In this document: piece by piece, positions 1-7,016 of the stretch
How positions within the stretch are numbered: position 1 is the stretch's first letter
Layout: the number at the start of each line of letters is the position of its first letter
Assembly: GCA_934631025.1 (NCBI GenBank)
Contig: CAKTXR010000056.1
Span: 1 to 17,825, forward strand
DNA: 17,825 nt
DNA from: an uncultured Clostridia bacterium
GTDB lineage: Bacteria; Bacillota; Clostridia; Christensenellales; Aristaeellaceae
Direction of reading: 5' to 3'
Translations under genes and position numbers: made by a program
Notes under the pieces: generated by a model
Databases searched by the model: none
Seen by the model: the letters and a program-made list of their open reading frames with translations, nothing else
What the model was told of the DNA's origin: nothing

Positions 1-2408
1 CTGTGACGCTGACGAGCGAGAGCGGCAAGAAGGTCTACGACGGCACGCCTCTGACCAACGATACCGTGACCGTGACCGGCGACGGCTTCGCCGCGGGCGA
101 AGGTGCGGCTTATGACGTGACCGGCAAGCAGACCGACGTTGGCAAGAGCGCCAATACATTCGGCTATACGCTGAACGCAGGCACCAAGGCCGGCAACTAC
201 AGCTTCAAGAAGGAAACGGGCACGCTGGAAGTTACGCCTGTGACCGATGAGGTTGTCGTGACGATCAAGGGCAACGAGGCGACTTACGAGTACGACGCCA
301 CCGAGAAGATCGTGACCGGCTACAAGACCGTGAGCATCAGCAACAGTCTGTATAAGGAAGCGGACTTCTCTCTGATCGAGACCGCGAAGGCGGAAGCGCG
401 CGGCGTCGATGCGGGCAGCTACCTGATGGGTCTGACGGCGCTCAGCTTCGTCAACAACAGCAAGAACTTCGTGAATGTGAAGTTCGTTGTCGAGGATGGT
501 GAGCTTACGATCACCCGCCGCGGCTCCGGCGACATGAAGGTCACCGTAACGGCCAATGACAACAAGGTCGTCTATGACGGCAAGGCGCACGGCGAGAACG
601 GCCACACCGCGGCCAATCTGGTCGAGGGACACAGCGTGAAGAGCGTTGTGATCGACGGCAGCCGCATTGACGCGGGCCTTTACAAGGATGAGCTTGTCCC
701 GCACGACGCGATCATCGTGGACGCGAAGGGCAACGACGTAACAAAGAACTATGCTCTGACCTATGTGGCGGGCGATCTGGAAATCATCAAGCGCGGCATC
801 CCGGACGATCCCGAGAATCCGGACGATCCCAAGCTCGTGAAGATCATCGCCAACGGCAACAAGGCCGAGTATGACGGCAAGGCGCACGGCGAGAACGGCT
901 ATACTGCCACCAATCTGGCGGAAGGCCAGAGCGTGAAGAGCGCGCTGGTCAGCGGTTCCAAGACCGACGCGGGGCTGTACAAGGGCGCGCTTGTCCCGAG
1001 CGACGCGATTATCGTGGACGCGATGGGCAACGACGTGACGAAGAACTATGCTCTGACCTATGTGGCGGGCGATCTGGAAATCACCGGGCGCGCCGCGACC
1101 GTGACGGCCAATGACAACAAGGGCATACTGTACGACGGCAAGGCGCACGGCGGCAACGGTTATACCAGCGCCGGCCTGCTGGACGGCCACACTGTCACGG
1201 GCGTCGTCATCGACGGCGAGAAGATCGATGCGGGTCTGTATGAGGACGCGCTCGTTCCGCGCGACGCGATGATCGTCGACGAAAACGGCAACGATGTGAG
1301 CGGCAACTACGAAGTGACGTATGTCGCGGGTGATCTGGAGATCACGCCCATCATGGACGAGATCGTCGTGAAGATCACCGGACATCTGGGCTACTTCATC
1401 TACGACGGCACGCGCAAGACGCTCATGGGCTATGACGTGAAGGTCAGCGATCCCAGCTATGCTCTGGACAACATCGTCTTTACGGGCTGGGCGCGCGTGC
1501 ATGGCGTCGAACCCGGCGTCTACATGATGGGTCTGAAGGAAGACCAGTTCCACGACAAGGGCAACTACGGCAACGTGAAGTTTATCGTGGTCGACGGGGT
1601 TATGACGATCGTCCGCGGCAAGCACTATGTGGCCTGGCTGCACGACACCTCGACGATGATCAACAGCGCCGAGAAAAGCGATACGCTGACGGCGATCTCC
1701 AACTACATTGAGCGCACCAAGCTCCAGACGGTGTTCCATTCCGGCAACGTCGTCGCGGATCCGGCCTCTCAGGCGCAGTGGGACGCTTTCAACGACACAA
1801 TGAAGCATCTCTACAACAACGAGCGCAGAACGTTCATCGTCAACGGCACGGCTCAGGATACGGTTGAAAACAGCCTCTTCCTGAATCAGCCCTTCCGCGA
1901 TGACTATCTCGAGAGCGATATGTTCGAAGAGGGTCTGGGCGTTGTGAATCGCTTCGAAATGGGCGGCATTCCGATGATCATGATCACGCTGGGCGACGAC
2001 GCGCTGACCGAGGAAGGCCTCAAGTGGGCGCGCGACAAGTTCAACGCCGAGAGCGACCGCGTGGGCATCCTGATGGTGAACACTTATCTGACCGAGGATA
2101 AGAAGATCGCGGAAAGCGCCGAGGAGATCGAAAAGCAGATCGTAAGCGTCTGCGGCAATGTGCGGCTGGTGCTCAGCAGCAATGCCGAGTACAACAGCCA
2201 CGAGTCCTTCAAGTATGGCGAGCGCACCGTCTGGGCGCTGAACGCCGACATTGAAGAGGCTACTGCTCAGGGCTATATCACGCTGCTTGAGTTCGACGCG
2301 GACACCAGATCGCTGTATGTCACCACCTACAGCCCGGTGAAGAACGACTTCGTGTACGACGACAAGAAGCTCGAATATGAGCAGTTCACGCTGTACAACG
2401 CGTTCTAA
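1..2408 (+). CDS. Repetitive YDG/MBG-domain surface protein with degenerate metallophosphoesterase-like C-terminus (5' partial)
   Basis: The open frame runs in from the left edge, so the N-terminus and any signal peptide are outside; 801 residues are visible from base 3. Residues 5-80 form a YDG-type beta domain (VYDGTPLTND, ending TLEVTPV). Residues 82-172 and 452-538 are a second, mutually similar type (DEVVV.I / DEIVVKI start, VVDGxxTI end). Residues 178-263, 278-362 and 364-450 are three close copies of an MBG-like unit (YDGKAHG, DAGLY, YVAGDLEI). A short Pro/Asp linker (about 266-277) separates the first two. Residues 541-801 resemble secreted calcineurin-like phosphoesterases (WLHDTS, FHSGNVV, QWDAF, GILMVNTYL, VRLVLSSN, TYSP), but most metal ligands are changed. 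No LPXTG or C-terminal membrane anchor is seen, so attachment must lie in the missing N-terminus or the protein is secreted. Likely an extracellular, possibly adhesive or polymer-binding protein; the function is inferred only. Confidence 0.8.
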   Translation, partial: VTLTSESGKKVYDGTPLTNDTVTVTGDGFAAGEGAAYDVTGKQTDVGKSANTFGYTLNAGTKAGNYSFKKETGTLEVTPVTDEVVVTIKGNEATYEYDATEKIVTGYKTVSISNSLYKEADFSLIETAKAEARGVDAGSYLMGLTALSFVNNSKNFVNVKFVVEDGELTITRRGSGDMKVTVTANDNKVVYDGKAHGENGHTAANLVEGHSVKSVVIDGSRIDAGLYKDELVPHDAIIVDAKGNDVTKNYALTYVAGDLEIIKRGIPDDPENPDDPKLVKIIANGNKAEYDGKAHGENGYTATNLAEGQSVKSALVSGSKTDAGLYKGALVPSDAIIVDAMGNDVTKNYALTYVAGDLEITGRAATVTANDNKGILYDGKAHGGNGYTSAGLLDGHTVTGVVIDGEKIDAGLYEDALVPRDAMIVDENGNDVSGNYEVTYVAGDLEITPIMDEIVVKITGHLGYFIYDGTRKTLMGYDVKVSDPSYALDNIVFTGWARVHGVEPGVYMMGLKEDQFHDKGNYGNVKFIVVDGVMTIVRGKHYVAWLHDTSTMINSAEKSDTLTAISNYIERTKLQTVFHSGNVVADPASQAQWDAFNDTMKHLYNNERRTFIVNGTAQDTVENSLFLNQPFRDDYLESDMFEEGLGVVNRFEMGGIPMIMITLGDDALTEEGLKWARDKFNAESDRVGILMVNTYLTEDKKIAESAEEIEKQIVSVCGNVRLVLSSNAEYNSHESFKYGERTVWALNADIEEATAQGYITLLEFDADTRSLYVTTYSPVKNDFVYDDKKLEYEQFTLYNAF
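534..1352 (+). repeat. Three tandem MBG-like coding repeats of about 260-297 bp
   Basis: Three consecutive copies of one beta-domain unit are encoded here at about 534-791, 834-1088 and 1092-1352. Copies 1 and 2 are offset by 297 bp. Over 705-786 versus 1002-1083 they differ at 4 of 82 bases, and the last 43 bases (744-786) are identical. Copy 3 is more diverged. The pattern suggests recent duplication or gene conversion within a surface-protein gene. Confidence 0.85.
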
Positions 2409-2422
2409 TCCTTCATAAGCAA

Positions 2423-2459
2423 AGAGTGAGTCCGATTCATTCGGGCTCACTCTTTTTGT
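2423..2459 (+). terminator. Intrinsic terminator of the surface-protein gene
   Basis: Fourteen bases after the TAA stop, a hairpin has arms GAGTGAGTCCGA (2426-2437) and TCGGGCTCACTC (2443-2454), with one G-T pair and the loop TTCAT. It is followed by TTTTT and preceded by AAA. This is a classical rho-independent terminator. Confidence 0.9.
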
Positions 2460-2492
2460 GTGTTTGATCTGTGTTAAATGCGCCGATGCGGC

Positions 2493-2521
2493 TTGACAGG
2501 CGCAGATAAATGAGCTAATAT
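2493..2521 (+). promoter_or_regulatory. Sigma-A-type promoter of the marR-MATE operon
   Basis: TTGACA (2493-2498), a 17-bp spacer and TAATAT (2516-2521) make a near-consensus vegetative promoter. The predicted transcription start is near 2528, about 29 bases before the regulator's ATG. Confidence 0.8.
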
Positions 2522-2538
2522 TAGATAGTACAATATTG
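2515..2538. promoter_or_regulatory. Candidate MarR operator: two palindromes over the -10 and start site
   Basis: CTAATATTAG (2515-2524) is a perfect 10-bp palindrome containing the -10 hexamer. CAATATTG (2531-2538) is a second perfect palindrome just past the predicted start; the centres are 15 bp apart. MarR-family dimers commonly bind palindromes overlapping their own promoter, so autorepression is the natural inference. Confidence 0.55.
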
Positions 2539-2556
2539 AAATAAAGGAGGGCGCCT

Positions 2557-2979
2557 ATGATGACGCCGGCGCAGCTCTACGCGCATCTGACGAAGATACG
2601 GGACGCCTATACCGCGGCGATGCAGCCCATGAGCGCGTCGCTCGATATGCCGCCGGTCGCGACGGTCATACTGATGTTTCTGGCCAATAATCCCGAGTGC
2701 GATACGGCGAAGGATGTGTGCGCCTGCCTTTCGATGAAGCCGGCGCTTGTCTCGTTTCATGTGGAAAATCTGGTTCAGGCGGGCTATCTGGAACGCGGCA
2801 AGGCGGCGGGGGATCGCCGCAAGCACTGCCTGCGCTGCACGGACAAGGCCGCGCCGGCCATCGAGCAGGGAAGGGCGCTTCAAAAGGCGTTCCTCACGCG
2901 GCTGACGCAGGGGCTGAGCGAGGAAGAACTGAAAACCTGCCTGCACTGCCTGAGCGTGTTCGGAGATAACATTTCATAA
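2557..2979 (+). CDS. MarR-family transcriptional regulator (Cys-rich)
   Basis: A 140-residue protein of typical MarR length. A winged helix-turn-helix is visible: helix and recognition region about 50-74 (TAKDVCACLSMKPALVSFHV) and a wing with the family's D-R-R motif at 86-88. The ATG at 2557 is followed directly by a second ATG; an AAAGGAGG Shine-Dalgarno at 2543-2550 fits either start. It is the first gene of a two-gene unit, with 39 bp between its stop and the MATE gene. The layout parallels mepR-mepA of Staphylococcus aureus, in which a MarR repressor controls a MATE drug pump, so ligand-relieved repression of the pump is likely. It is unusually rich in cysteine (48, 55, 57, 91, 94, 128, 131), including two CxxC pairs, so a thiol- or metal-based signal is conceivable. 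Confidence 0.85.
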   Translation: MMTPAQLYAHLTKIRDAYTAAMQPMSASLDMPPVATVILMFLANNPECDTAKDVCACLSMKPALVSFHVENLVQAGYLERGKAAGDRRKHCLRCTDKAAPAIEQGRALQKAFLTRLTQGLSEEELKTCLHCLSVFGDNIS

Positions 2980-3018
2980 CGGGTATCAGAAAGCATTTAA
3001 GCGAGGAAGGGTACAGCC

Positions 3019-4386
3019 ATGGTGAAGGACAAGACGTTTCTGGGAACCGAGCCGATCGGCAGGCTGATGGTTCGTCTGGCCATTCCGACGGTCATTGCGC
3101 AGCTGGTCAACATGCTCTATAACATCGTCGACCGCATTTACATCGGCCATATGCCGGGCGACGGCAGTCTGGCGCTGACCGGCGTGGGCGTGTGCATGCC
3201 GCTGATCATCATCGTGTCGGCGTTTGCGGCGTTCGTCAGCTCGGGCGGCGCGCCGCGCGCGTCGATCAGCATGGGGCGCGGCGATATGGAGGGCGCGGAG
3301 AAGATACTGGGCGGCTGCGTGACGCTGCAAATCGGCATTTCCGCCGTGCTGACCGTCGTCATGCTCATCTGGAATCGCGATCTGCTGATGATCTTCGGCG
3401 CGAGTGAGAACACGATCACCTATGCGTCGGATTATATGAATATCTACGCGCTCGGCACGGTATTCGTCGAGCTGACGCTGGGGCTGAACGCCTTCATCAC
3501 GGCGCAGGGCTTTGCGACGGCCGGTATGCTGACGGTTCTGATCGGTGCGGTGGTGAATATCGCGCTCGATCCGCTGTTCATATTCGGGCTGAACATGGGC
3601 GTGCGCGGCGCGGCGCTGGCTACGGTGATTTCGCAGGGCATATCCTGCGTGTGGGTCGTCGCGTTCCTGCGCGGCAAAAAGACAATCCTGCGGATTAAGC
3701 CGCAGAATCTGACGCGCGGACTCAAGCTGCTGCCGCCCTGCATCGCGCTGGGCGCGGCCGCGTTCATCATGCAGGCGAGCGAGAGCGTGCTGTCGATGTG
3801 CTTCAATGCGTCGCTGCTGAAGTATGGCGGCGATATCGCCGTGGGCGCGATGACCATACTCACCAGCGTGCAGCAGTTCGCCATGATGCCGCTTCAGGGC
3901 ATCGCTCAGGGCGCGCAGCCCATCACGAGTTACAACTACGGCGCGCGCAACAGTGATCGCGTAAAGAAGAGCTTCAAGCTGCTGCTGACCGTCAGCCTGA
4001 CCTACACGGTGCTTCTGTGGGCCTGCGTCATGCTTGCGCCCGGCGCGTTTGCACGGCTCTTTACCACGAACGCCGAGCTGATCGAGTTTACGACGCATGC
4101 GATGCGCATCTACTGCGGCGCGATGTTCTTCCTGGGCATTCAGATTTCCTGCCAGATGACGTTCGTCTCCATCGGCAACGCGCCCTGCTCGATCATCGTC
4201 GCGGTGCTGCGCAAGTTCGTGCTGCTGATCCCGATGATCTACATCCTGCCGCATTTCATCGCCGATCAGACCAGCGCCGTCTACATGGCCGAGCCGATCG
4301 CCGACCTGATCGCCGTCACGTTTACCGTCGTGATGTTCACGACGCAGTTCAGAAAGGCGCTCAAAAAGCTGGACGCGCCTGCCTGA
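3019..4386 (+). CDS. MATE family efflux transporter (MepA-like)
   Basis: A 455-residue integral membrane protein, the usual length for MATE antiporters, with about twelve hydrophobic segments in two homologous halves. The N-terminal half carries the family pattern (IGRLMVRLAIPTVIAQ, then YNIVDRIYIGH and ALTGVGV), and the second half has the matching PLQGIAQGAQPITSYNYGA loop. MATE proteins export cationic drugs or metabolites across the cytoplasmic membrane using H+ or Na+ gradients. The start at 3019 is preceded by GAGGAAGGG at about 3002-3010. It is cotranscribed behind the MarR gene and ends at a terminator. The sequence style resembles MepA-type pumps, but the substrate cannot be told from sequence. 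Confidence 0.9.
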   Translation: MVKDKTFLGTEPIGRLMVRLAIPTVIAQLVNMLYNIVDRIYIGHMPGDGSLALTGVGVCMPLIIIVSAFAAFVSSGGAPRASISMGRGDMEGAEKILGGCVTLQIGISAVLTVVMLIWNRDLLMIFGASENTITYASDYMNIYALGTVFVELTLGLNAFITAQGFATAGMLTVLIGAVVNIALDPLFIFGLNMGVRGAALATVISQGISCVWVVAFLRGKKTILRIKPQNLTRGLKLLPPCIALGAAAFIMQASESVLSMCFNASLLKYGGDIAVGAMTILTSVQQFAMMPLQGIAQGAQPITSYNYGARNSDRVKKSFKLLLTVSLTYTVLLWACVMLAPGAFARLFTTNAELIEFTTHAMRIYCGAMFFLGIQISCQMTFVSIGNAPCSIIVAVLRKFVLLIPMIYILPHFIADQTSAVYMAEPIADLIAVTFTVVMFTTQFRKALKKLDAPA

Positions 4387-4403
4387 AAATCATTATAAAA
4401 AAA

Positions 4404-4442
4404 CGAGTCTGACGCGGATTGTCCCGTCGGGCTCGCTCTTTG
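4404..4442. terminator. Bidirectional terminator between MATE and sufU
   Basis: The arms CGAGTCTGACG (4404-4414) and CGTCGGGCTCG (4425-4435) pair over 11 bp with two G-T pairs. The plus-strand tail is only CTCTTTG. The run of A's at 4397-4403 gives the minus strand a strong T7 tail, so it should terminate the suf operon efficiently and the MATE transcript less so. Confidence 0.8.
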
Positions 4443-4448
4443 TCTATG

Positions 4449-4877
4449 TCATTTCTGTCCGTTCAGCGCTTCCTTGAGCGTGCGCCAGCCCAGCACGGCG
4501 CATTTGACGCGCGCGGGCATGTGCGCGATGTCGCGCAGCGCGGAGGCCTCCTCAAGGCTGTCGATTTCCTCCTCGGTGGCCGTGCCCTTGATCATTTTGA
4601 GGAAGATTTCGCCCATTTTGAGCGCTTCGTCCTTTTTCTTGCCGATGATCATGCCCAGCATGATGTCCGCCGAGGCCTGCGATATGGCGCAGCCGTCGCC
4701 CACAAACGCGCCGTCCGCGATCACGTCGCCGTCCAGCTTCAGCTTGAGGATGATGTCGTCGCCGCAGCTGGGATTCACGCCCTCCAGCTCGATGTCCGCG
4801 TCCGGCAGATCATGCTTGAAGTCCGGATGAATGTTGTGCTCGGTCAGAATTTCGTTGTAAAAGCGCCTATTTTCCAT
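4449..4877 (-). CDS. sufU: SufU iron-sulfur assembly protein (IscU-like)
   Basis: A 142-residue IscU/NifU-N fold protein and the last gene of the suf operon. In Gram-positive bacteria SufU is a zinc-dependent sulfurtransferase that accepts persulfide sulfur from SufS and passes it to SufBCD. The expected ligands are present: Cys38 and Asp40 (NPSCGDD), Cys63 (GDGCAISQAS) and Cys126 (ARVKCAVLGW). The extra stretch between the last two motifs, compared with IscU, is typical of SufU. Its ATG overlaps the end of sufS by 11 bases, suggesting translational coupling. A bidirectional terminator follows the stop. Confidence 0.95.
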   Translation of the reverse strand: MENRRFYNEILTEHNIHPDFKHDLPDADIELEGVNPSCGDDIILKLKLDGDVIADGAFVGDGCAISQASADIMLGMIIGKKKDEALKMGEIFLKMIKGTATEEEIDSLEEASALRDIAHMPARVKCAVLGWRTLKEALNGQK

Positions 4878-6081
4878 AACCCATACGCTCCCTGATTGAA
4901 CTCAGGCTGTCCAGCAGCCGGTCGACGTCGTTTTCGGTGTTGTAAAAGGCGAAGCTGGCGCGCACCGTCGAGCGATGCCCCAGAAATTCGAGCAGCGGCT
5001 GCGCGCAGTGATGACCCGCGCGCACGGCCACGCCGTCCGATGCGAGGATTTCGCTCACGTCGTGTGGGTGAACGCCGTCCACGACGAACGTCACGATGCC
5101 CGTATGCTCCTCGGGCCTGTCCGACCCCAGCACATGGACATAGGGCAGCGCCGCCATGCCGTCCATCGCGCGGCGAACCAGCGCCGTCTCACGCGCGCGC
5201 ATCGCGTCGAAGCCCAGAGTGTTCACATAATCAAGGGCGGCGTGCAGCCCCGCCGCGCCGGCTGCGTTGCAGGTGCCCGCTTCGAACTTATAGGGCAGCT
5301 CGGCGAACACGGCGCTTTCCCGTTTGACCGATTCGATCATCTCGCCGCCGGTCAGGAAGGGCGGCATGGCCTCAAGCAGCGCGCGGCGGCCGTACAGCAC
5401 GCCGATCCCCATTGGGCCGTACACCTTGTGGCCGGAGAACGCAAAGAAGTCCGCGCCCAGCACCTGCACGTCCACGGGCATATGGGGCGTGCTCTGCGCG
5501 CCGTCGACGACGATGACAGCGCCCGCGCGGTGCGCCAGATCGGCGATCTCGCGGACGGGATTGACGCGGCCCAGCACGTTGGAAACCTGCGTCACGGCGA
5601 CCAGCTTCGTCCGTGCGCTGATGACCGACGCGGCCTTGTTAAGGTCGATGCTTCCGTCCGGCTCGCATTCGAGGAAGCGCAGATGTGTGCCCGTCTGGCG
5701 GCAGACCATCTGCCACGGCAAAAGGTTGCTGTGGTGCTCCATGATCGAGACGACGATTTCGTCGCCGGCCTTGAGCGTATTCAGGCCGTAGCTGTAGGCG
5801 ACCAGATTCAGGCTCTCGGTGGTGTTGCGGGTGAATATGATCTCGTCGCTGCTGCCCGCATGGATGAAGGCACGCACGGCCTCGCGGGCTTCGTCGCACA
5901 CGCGCGTGGCGGCGACGCTGAGCGGATACAGCCCGCGCAGCGGATTGGCGTTATACTGGCGATAGAACGTGTCCTCGGCCTGAATGACGCACTCGGGGCG
6001 CTGCGCCGTGGCGGCGTTGTCCAGATAGGCGATGGGGGAGGCGGCCAGCAGCGGAAAATCGCGCTTATCGTAATGATTCAT
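4867..6081 (-). CDS. sufS: SufS cysteine desulfurase
   Basis: A 404-residue PLP-dependent class V aminotransferase-fold enzyme. It removes sulfur from L-cysteine as an enzyme-bound persulfide, giving alanine, and feeds SufU and SufBCD. Visible motifs are YLDNAATAQRP near the N-terminus, EHHSNLLPW (115-123), VDGAQSTPH (192-200), the PLP lysine Lys219 in FSGHKVYGP, and the persulfide cysteine Cys359 in RAGHHCAQP. The short active-site loop is the group II (SufS/CsdA) form rather than IscS. The start is supported by GGAGG 8 bases upstream; only 3 bases separate it from sufD. It overlaps sufU by 11 bases. Confidence 0.96.
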   Translation of the reverse strand: MNHYDKRDFPLLAASPIAYLDNAATAQRPECVIQAEDTFYRQYNANPLRGLYPLSVAATRVCDEAREAVRAFIHAGSSDEIIFTRNTTESLNLVAYSYGLNTLKAGDEIVVSIMEHHSNLLPWQMVCRQTGTHLRFLECEPDGSIDLNKAASVISARTKLVAVTQVSNVLGRVNPVREIADLAHRAGAVIVVDGAQSTPHMPVDVQVLGADFFAFSGHKVYGPMGIGVLYGRRALLEAMPPFLTGGEMIESVKRESAVFAELPYKFEAGTCNAAGAAGLHAALDYVNTLGFDAMRARETALVRRAMDGMAALPYVHVLGSDRPEEHTGIVTFVVDGVHPHDVSEILASDGVAVRAGHHCAQPLLEFLGHRSTVRASFAFYNTENDVDRLLDSLSSIRERMGYGK

Positions 6082-6084
6082 GCC

Positions 6085-6996
6085 TTACGCCTCCTCGTCC
6101 AGCGCGCTCAGCGCAGCCTGCTCGATCTGTTCGTCGCCCACCAGACGGGCCAGGCGCTCGATGGCGGCGCGGGAGAGCAGATTTTCGGCGGTTTCGCGGT
6201 TTATGCCGCGGCTTTCAAAGTAGAACGCCGTCTCGTCGTCCATTTCACCGATGGTCGCGCCGTGATTGCCCTCAACGTTTTCCTCGGCGCAGAGGATCAG
6301 CGGCACGGTCTTATTGACGACGTTTTCGCCCAGCATGAGCACGGTTTCCTTCTCGTTGCCCACGGAGCCGGCCGAGCCGGTCTTGAAGTCGATTGTGCCG
6401 CGGAACACCTTGCGGGCGCTGTCCTTCAGCGCGCCGGACGCGTCGATTTCGCTTTCCGTATCGCGGCCAAAGTGATTGACGGCCATGTTCATGTCGACGG
6501 TCTGATCGCCGCAGCCCAGATAGCCCACGCGGGCGGAGAACGACGCGCCGTCGCCGTTTAAGTCGATGCGTGCGTCCGAGTAAACGTTGCCGCGGCCGGG
6601 CAGGATCTGGATAAGCTCTATGCGCGCGTTTTCAGCGCAGGTTCCTTCGATTTCGCTGCGCAGGAGCGCGCCGGCCTTGCCGGTATGCAGCTGCACAAGG
6701 CGTACATGGGCGCTCCGGTTCGCGCGGATCGACGTGCGCAGGTGCAGGCAGCCTTCAGGACGCAGCGTCTCAAAGACGGTGATGCGGGCGTTCTCCGGCG
6801 CGTCTATGCGCACGCTCTGCCGGCTGTAATCGCCCTGTCCTGTAATGTCCAGCCGAACCGGCTCGCCGCCGGCGGCGACAGTCGTTTCGCCCAGATCGTA
6901 TGTGTTGTCCTCATCCCAGAGAAGCGGCGTTTCGTTGACGCCCAGCCGGTTCCATGTGCGGGTGGGGAGCTTGTTGACCAGAATCGTTTCGCTCAT
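6085..6996 (-). CDS. sufD: SufD Fe-S scaffold subunit
   Basis: A 303-residue SufB/SufD-family protein, partner of SufB in the SufBC2D cluster-assembly scaffold. The C-terminal core is clear: FRGTIDFKTG, then NHGATIGEMDDETAFYFESRGI, with the conserved His245 corresponding to the essential histidine of SufD, followed by a helical tail binding SufC (RETAENLLSRAAIERL). It is short compared with SufD of Bacillus or E. coli (over 400 residues), mainly at the N-terminus. AAAGGAG lies 8 bases before the ATG and the gap to sufB is 20 bases. It has less sequence conservation than SufB, so the SufD label rests on position and length as well as motifs. Confidence 0.92.
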   Translation of the reverse strand: MSETILVNKLPTRTWNRLGVNETPLLWDEDNTYDLGETTVAAGGEPVRLDITGQGDYSRQSVRIDAPENARITVFETLRPEGCLHLRTSIRANRSAHVRLVQLHTGKAGALLRSEIEGTCAENARIELIQILPGRGNVYSDARIDLNGDGASFSARVGYLGCGDQTVDMNMAVNHFGRDTESEIDASGALKDSARKVFRGTIDFKTGSAGSVGNEKETVLMLGENVVNKTVPLILCAEENVEGNHGATIGEMDDETAFYFESRGINRETAENLLSRAAIERLARLVGDEQIEQAALSALDEEA

Positions 6997-7016
6997 GATG
7001 ATAACTCCTTTCCCGA

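Noticed and set aside
2986..4254. Long minus-strand open frame (422 codons) opposite the first MATE gene
   Set aside because: Its translation is His/Arg/Gln-rich and low in hydrophobic residues, the usual shadow of a GC-rich gene. The plus strand encodes a clear MATE transporter with promoter, ribosome binding site and terminator.
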